Shown: positions 5,793-8,732 of the stretch, one piece after another
How positions within the stretch are numbered: position 1 is the first letter of the stretch
How the letters are laid out: each line of letters starts with the position of its first letter
From: Lysobacterales bacterium
GTDB lineage: Bacteria; Pseudomonadota; Gammaproteobacteria; Xanthomonadales; SZUA-5
NCBI GenBank assembly: GCA_024710675.1
Contig: JANJUH010000399.1
Coordinates: 1 to 8,732, forward strand
DNA: 8,732 bases
Direction of reading: 5' to 3'
Made by a program: the position numbers and the translations under genes
The notes under the pieces: generated by a model
Seen by the model: only the letters and a program-made list of their open reading frames with translations
Told to the model about the DNA's origin: nothing
The model's database searches: none

Positions 5793-6419
5793 ATGGCCAC
5801 CGAACATCGCAGACCGCTGAAGAGCCGTGGCACCGCGTGGGCCGCGTTGGCTGCGCGCGGCGCGATCGCGATCGGGCTCGGCCCCAACCAGATCTCCTTG
5901 CTGTCGATGCTGTTCGCCGCTGCAGGCGCCTGTGCGCTGATGAAACCCGAATGGCCGTGGGCGCTGCTGATCGCGGCGCTCTGCATCCAGTTCCGCCTGC
6001 TGTGCAACCTGCTCGACGGCATGGTGGCCGTCGAGGGCGGGCGCGGCACAGCCACCGGGCCGCTGTGGAACGAGGTGCCCGACCGCGTCGCCGACACGCT
6101 GTTCCTCGTCGCTGCCGGCTACGGGATGGGCTGGACCGATGTCGGCTGGGCTTGCGCGCTGCTGGCTGCGCTGACGGCCTATGTGCGCCTGCTCGGCGGC
6201 ACGCTGGGCCTGCCCCAGGATTTCAGCGGTCCTCAGGCCAAGCCCCAGCGCATGGCCTTGCTGACACTGGCCTGCCTGCTGGGAGCGCTCGAATCGTGGC
6301 TGCTGCCGGGCTCCCTGCTGATCATGCCGTCGGCGCTGGCATTGATCGCGATCGGGACGCTCTGGACCCTGGTGCGCCGGACCCGCAAGCGTGCCGCGGC
6401 ATTGCGGGCCCGGGCCTGA
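5793..6419 (+). CDS. YnbA-like CDP-alcohol phosphatidyltransferase family protein
   Basis: A CDP-alcohol phosphotransferase-fold membrane protein of 208 residues, which would join a phosphatidyl group from CDP-diacylglycerol to an alcohol. The family motif D-x2-DG-x2-AR-x8-G-x3-D-x3-D is recognisable but changed. The visible positions are N72, D75-G76, A79, V80, G89, N93 and D97, so two of four metal-binding Asp are Asn and the Arg is Val. As I recall it, E. coli YnbA also has Asn at both positions, which suggests a distinct subgroup rather than decay. Hydrophobic segments lie near 33-50, 55-72, 102-114, 117-133, 154-168 and 172-193, and a basic tail follows. The ATG at 5793 precedes the conserved RRPLKSRGT start; its ribosome site is weak. 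It is divergent from the acyltransferase pair. The head-group alcohol is unknown. Confidence 0.85.
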   Translation: MATEHRRPLKSRGTAWAALAARGAIAIGLGPNQISLLSMLFAAAGACALMKPEWPWALLIAALCIQFRLLCNLLDGMVAVEGGRGTATGPLWNEVPDRVADTLFLVAAGYGMGWTDVGWACALLAALTAYVRLLGGTLGLPQDFSGPQAKPQRMALLTLACLLGALESWLLPGSLLIMPSALALIAIGTLWTLVRRTRKRAAALRARA

Positions 6420-6429
6420 GTCCGGTCGT

Positions 6430-7773
6430 CTAGCTGCCCTGCGCGCCCGCGGGATCCTCGTTGTAGTCCTCGACCTGCTCGGTCGAGCCTTCCTGCTCGT
6501 CTTCCGTGGCCGAGCCCTGGTCCATCCCCTCGCTCTCCACCGGCGCATCCGGCATCAGACCGGCGTCACGCACCGCCTGCGCCTCCGATGCCTCCTCGCC
6601 GATGTGGTACGCGGCGTAGCCGGGCAGCACGACCTGGTTCAGGGCCATGCCGAGCACGCGACCGCGCACCGGTGACACCAGTTCCACGGATTCGTCGCGC
6701 AGCGGGTTGATCACCCGGCCCAGGCGCTGACCGGCACGAACGCGATCGCCCAGGCGGACGTCGCTGAACAGCATCCCAGAGCGCGTAGCCCGCACCCAGC
6801 GCGATTCGTAGAAGATCGGTTGTGGCTCCTTCCACATCCGCATCCGGCTGTTCATGCCGAGGTAGCTCATCAGCGTGTCGATGGCGGTCACGCCGTGCTC
6901 GATCTCGGCCGGTTCAAGGCGCACCGGCGCGCCGAGCTCGAAAGTCAGTGCCGGGATCCCGCGGTCGGTGGCAGCGCGCCGCAACATCCCTTGTGCGCCC
7001 GGGGTGTGCAGCACCGCGGTGGCGCCGAAACCGCGGGTGAGCTCGACCACGGCCGGCAGCCGGAGGTCACCTCGCACCTGCGGCAAGTTGGCGCGATCGA
7101 AGGAACCGGTATGGAAATCGATGATCGCGCCGCAATGCACGATCACCGAGTGGAAGAAATCATGGGCGATGCGCGAAGCGCTGCTGCCGTTGGGGTTGCC
7201 CGGGAAGAAGCGATTGAGGTCGCGCCGATCCGGCAGGTAACGGGAGCCGCGCGAAAACCCCGCCATGTTGACGATCGGGACACCGATCAGGGTGCCGGCC
7301 AGGTCGGCCGGATCGACCGCCGACAGCACGCGCCGGATCACCTCGATGCCGTTCAGCTCGTCGCCGTGGATCGCTCCGGTCAGGCACAGCACACGACCCG
7401 GACGCGCGCCGTGGATCACGACGACCGGGACCGGCATCGGCTCGCCACTGAAGGTCGTGCCAGAGGACCAGTCCAGGCGCACGCGCGAGCCCGGCGTGAT
7501 GCGCTGGCCGAGGATGGTGAGCGTGCCATCGTCGGCGGGCGATCCGTCGGTCAGGGCCACACCCTGCCCTTCCTCGTCTGCATCGGCAGCGGCAGTGGCT
7601 GCCGGAGCGGGCGCGCTGTCCGTCCCTTCAGCCGACACCGCTTCGGCGGCTGGCGCTGCCGTGCCCGGCGCCGGCCCGGCGCCCACGCCCTGCGCCGCCG
7701 CGGGTCCTGCGGCCACCAGTGCCAGCCACAGCCAGGCGAGCGGGCTCAGGCCGCGGCAGCGCATCGTTGGCAC
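6430..7773 (-). CDS. Exported AstE/aspartoacylase-like zinc hydrolase
   Basis: A succinylglutamate desuccinylase/aspartoacylase-family (M14-like) zinc hydrolase of 447 residues. Residues about 4-28 form a signal peptide ending in GPAAAQ, so it should act in the envelope, unlike cytoplasmic AstE. A low-complexity Ala/Pro/acidic linker follows (about 30-80). The catalytic part shows GAIHGDELNG with zinc ligands His136 and Glu139, DRRDLNRFFPG (182-192) for substrate binding, DFHTG with His221, and FELG with the likely catalytic Glu279. A C-terminal barrel-like module (about 330-390, GDRVRAGQRLGRV) and a very acidic tail complete it. The GTG at 7773 has GAGG ten bases before it; an ATG at 7764 is an alternative. 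It overlaps zur by 28 (or 19) bases. The substrate is unknown. Confidence 0.88.
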   Translation of the reverse strand: MPTMRCRGLSPLAWLWLALVAAGPAAAQGVGAGPAPGTAAPAAEAVSAEGTDSAPAPAATAAADADEEGQGVALTDGSPADDGTLTILGQRITPGSRVRLDWSSGTTFSGEPMPVPVVVIHGARPGRVLCLTGAIHGDELNGIEVIRRVLSAVDPADLAGTLIGVPIVNMAGFSRGSRYLPDRRDLNRFFPGNPNGSSASRIAHDFFHSVIVHCGAIIDFHTGSFDRANLPQVRGDLRLPAVVELTRGFGATAVLHTPGAQGMLRRAATDRGIPALTFELGAPVRLEPAEIEHGVTAIDTLMSYLGMNSRMRMWKEPQPIFYESRWVRATRSGMLFSDVRLGDRVRAGQRLGRVINPLRDESVELVSPVRGRVLGMALNQVVLPGYAAYHIGEEASEAQAVRDAGLMPDAPVESEGMDQGSATEDEQEGSTEQVEDYNEDPAGAQGS

Positions 7774-8219
7774 AGCCCGTAGACCTCGACCACGTGACGA
7801 TGCGCCACGAATCCTTGCGTACGCGCCTGCAGGCGCAGGCGCTCGGCGACCTCACCGACATCCAGCTCGACGGTTTCCATGCACTGCTCGCAGATCAGGA
7901 ACTGGCTGCCGTGGCCCTCGGCCTCGGGGTGCGGACAGGGCACATAGGCGTTCAGGGACTCCAGGCGGTGGACGAAGCCGTGACCCATCAGGAAGTCGAG
8001 CGCCCGGTAGACCGTCGGCGGCGCCACCGGTCCGGCATCACCGACCTTGACCTTTTGCAGCAAATCATAGGCCTTGACCGGACGGGCTTCGGCGGCGATC
8101 AGTTCGAACACCCGCCTCCGCAACGGCGTCAGGCGCAGCCCGCGTTCCTCGCAGGCGGACTCGAGCCGACCCAGCAAGGCTGCGCTGCCGTGTTCGTGCC
8201 CGGGATGGGTGCAATGCAT
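7746..8219 (-). CDS. zur: Fur-family zinc uptake regulator (Zur type)
   Basis: A Fur-family DNA-binding repressor of 157 residues. APPTVYRALDFLMGHGFVHRLESLNAYV (66-93, in part) is the recognition-helix region and is much closer to Zur than to Fur or PerR. Zinc-binding features are Cys95, the CxxC pairs C110/C113 and C150/C153, and His-rich stretches. The N-terminus MHCTHPGHEHG is unusually rich in His and Cys and might bind metal. VVEVYGLCQRC near the end again matches Zur. Zur represses zinc import and zinc-sparing genes when zinc is bound. The ATG at 8219 is 5 bases after the sensor-kinase stop, with AGGA upstream, so zur is probably co-transcribed with that gene. No Zur box was recognised in the window. 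Confidence 0.88.
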   Translation of the reverse strand: MHCTHPGHEHGSAALLGRLESACEERGLRLTPLRRRVFELIAAEARPVKAYDLLQKVKVGDAGPVAPPTVYRALDFLMGHGFVHRLESLNAYVPCPHPEAEGHGSQFLICEQCMETVELDVGEVAERLRLQARTQGFVAHRHVVEVYGLCQRCAAAA

Positions 8220-8224
8220 CAGGG

Positions 8225-8732
8225 TCAGTTTCCTGCTTTCTGCAAGAGGCGCTCGAGTTCCTCGGCGGCGCGCCGGAACTCCACGCCGGCCTGGCGCGCC
8301 ATGCCGGTGACGTCACGCAGCGTGCCGGCGCGCGCACCGTGCTCGATCAGCTTGGCCAGGTCCGAGAGCGCCATGGCGCCCAGGTTGGCACTGGTTGACT
8401 TCAGCGAGTGTGCGGGCGCGATCATCGCCTGGGTGTCGCCTCTTTCGGCGGCCGCGTCGAGCAGCTTGAGGTTTTTCGGGGTGTCCTCGAGGTAGACCTT
8501 CACCAGTTGCGTGAATTCGCTGCCCATGACGTCGATCAGTTCGTTGACGATGTCTTCCTTGATGGCCGGCTTGCTGGGCGTCATCTTGACCGGCTCGGTC
8601 AGTCGCACCGCCGGCGCCGGTGTGACCGGCGCGGCCGCAGGGGCCTCGGGAGCGCTCTCGACCTCCATCGGCCGCTTGGGCAGCCATTTGCGGATGGTCT
8701 GCTCGAGCAAGCCGCGGTTGAGCGGCTTGGAC
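8225..8732 (-). CDS. Hybrid sensor histidine kinase, C-terminal end: REC tail and HPt domain (5' truncated)
   Basis: This is the C-terminal end of a phosphorelay protein that runs off the window's right edge. Reading in from 8731, the frame begins SKPLNRGLLEQTIRKWL. The Lys-Pro is the conserved pair near the end of a receiver domain, so a REC domain lies just outside. A Pro/Ala-rich linker (about visible residues 22-50) leads to an HPt domain. Its phospho-accepting His is in AHSLKSTSANLGA, with the His codon at 8408-8410. A TTG at 8710 could be mistaken for a start, but the receiver remnant shows the protein is longer. BarA-, EvgS- and RpfC-type kinases share this layout, and which this is cannot be told. 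It is followed by zur after 5 bases. Confidence 0.85.
   Translation of the reverse strand, partial: SKPLNRGLLEQTIRKWLPKRPMEVESAPEAPAAAPVTPAPAVRLTEPVKMTPSKPAIKEDIVNELIDVMGSEFTQLVKVYLEDTPKNLKLLDAAAERGDTQAMIAPAHSLKSTSANLGAMALSDLAKLIEHGARAGTLRDVTGMARQAGVEFRRAAEELERLLQKAGN

Noticed and set aside
8225..8710. Stand-alone HPt protein starting at TTG 8710
   Set aside because: The frame continues to the window edge and encodes SKPLNRG before this point, which looks like the end of a receiver domain. A truncated hybrid kinase is more likely.

Overview
The window is GC-rich and gene-dense, with typical proteobacterial genes. The Orn, TadA, Zur and YnbA/YnbB-like proteins and the hybrid sensor kinase with a C-terminal HPt domain point to a gammaproteobacterium. 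The GC content, the small palindromic intergenic repeats and the short tandem arrays fit the Lysobacterales (Xanthomonadales) best. That placement is inference from style and remembered homologs, not from a search.

Region 1 (1-3185, + strand) is a tight run: the 3' end of guaB, then guaA, tadA and orn. guaA/tadA overlap by 4 bases and tadA/orn by 14. The run makes GMP from IMP in two steps, matures tRNA wobble inosine and finishes RNA decay by cutting the last dinucleotides. Region 2 (3186-3349) is intergenic, with two REP-like palindromes and a good intrinsic terminator for the following minus-strand gene. Region 3 (3350-3826, - strand) is a small exported DUF1566 protein.

Region 4 (3827-4155) has no gene. 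It holds three different short tandem arrays in a row with periods of 8, 9 and 7 bp. The 8-mer and 7-mer arrays carry runs of three G on opposite strands. The 7-mer array ends 7 bases from the stop codon of the next gene.

Region 5 (4156-6419) is a compact phospholipid module. A minus-strand pair encodes a PlsC-type acyltransferase and a CdsA/YnbB-type CDP-diacylglycerol synthase, overlapping by 8 bases. It is divergent, across 79 bases, from a plus-strand YnbA-like CDP-alcohol phosphotransferase. Together they could take a lysophosphatidate-like acceptor to CDP-diacylglycerol and then to a phospholipid with an unknown head group. The transferase has an altered metal-binding signature. This is the most interesting part of the window.

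Region 6 (6430-8732, - strand) reads from the window's right edge: the end of a hybrid sensor kinase (REC end plus HPt), then a Zur-type zinc regulator 5 bases later, then an exported AstE/aspartoacylase-like zinc hydrolase overlapping zur. The close packing suggests one transcript. No tRNA, rRNA, CRISPR array, transposase or phage gene was seen.
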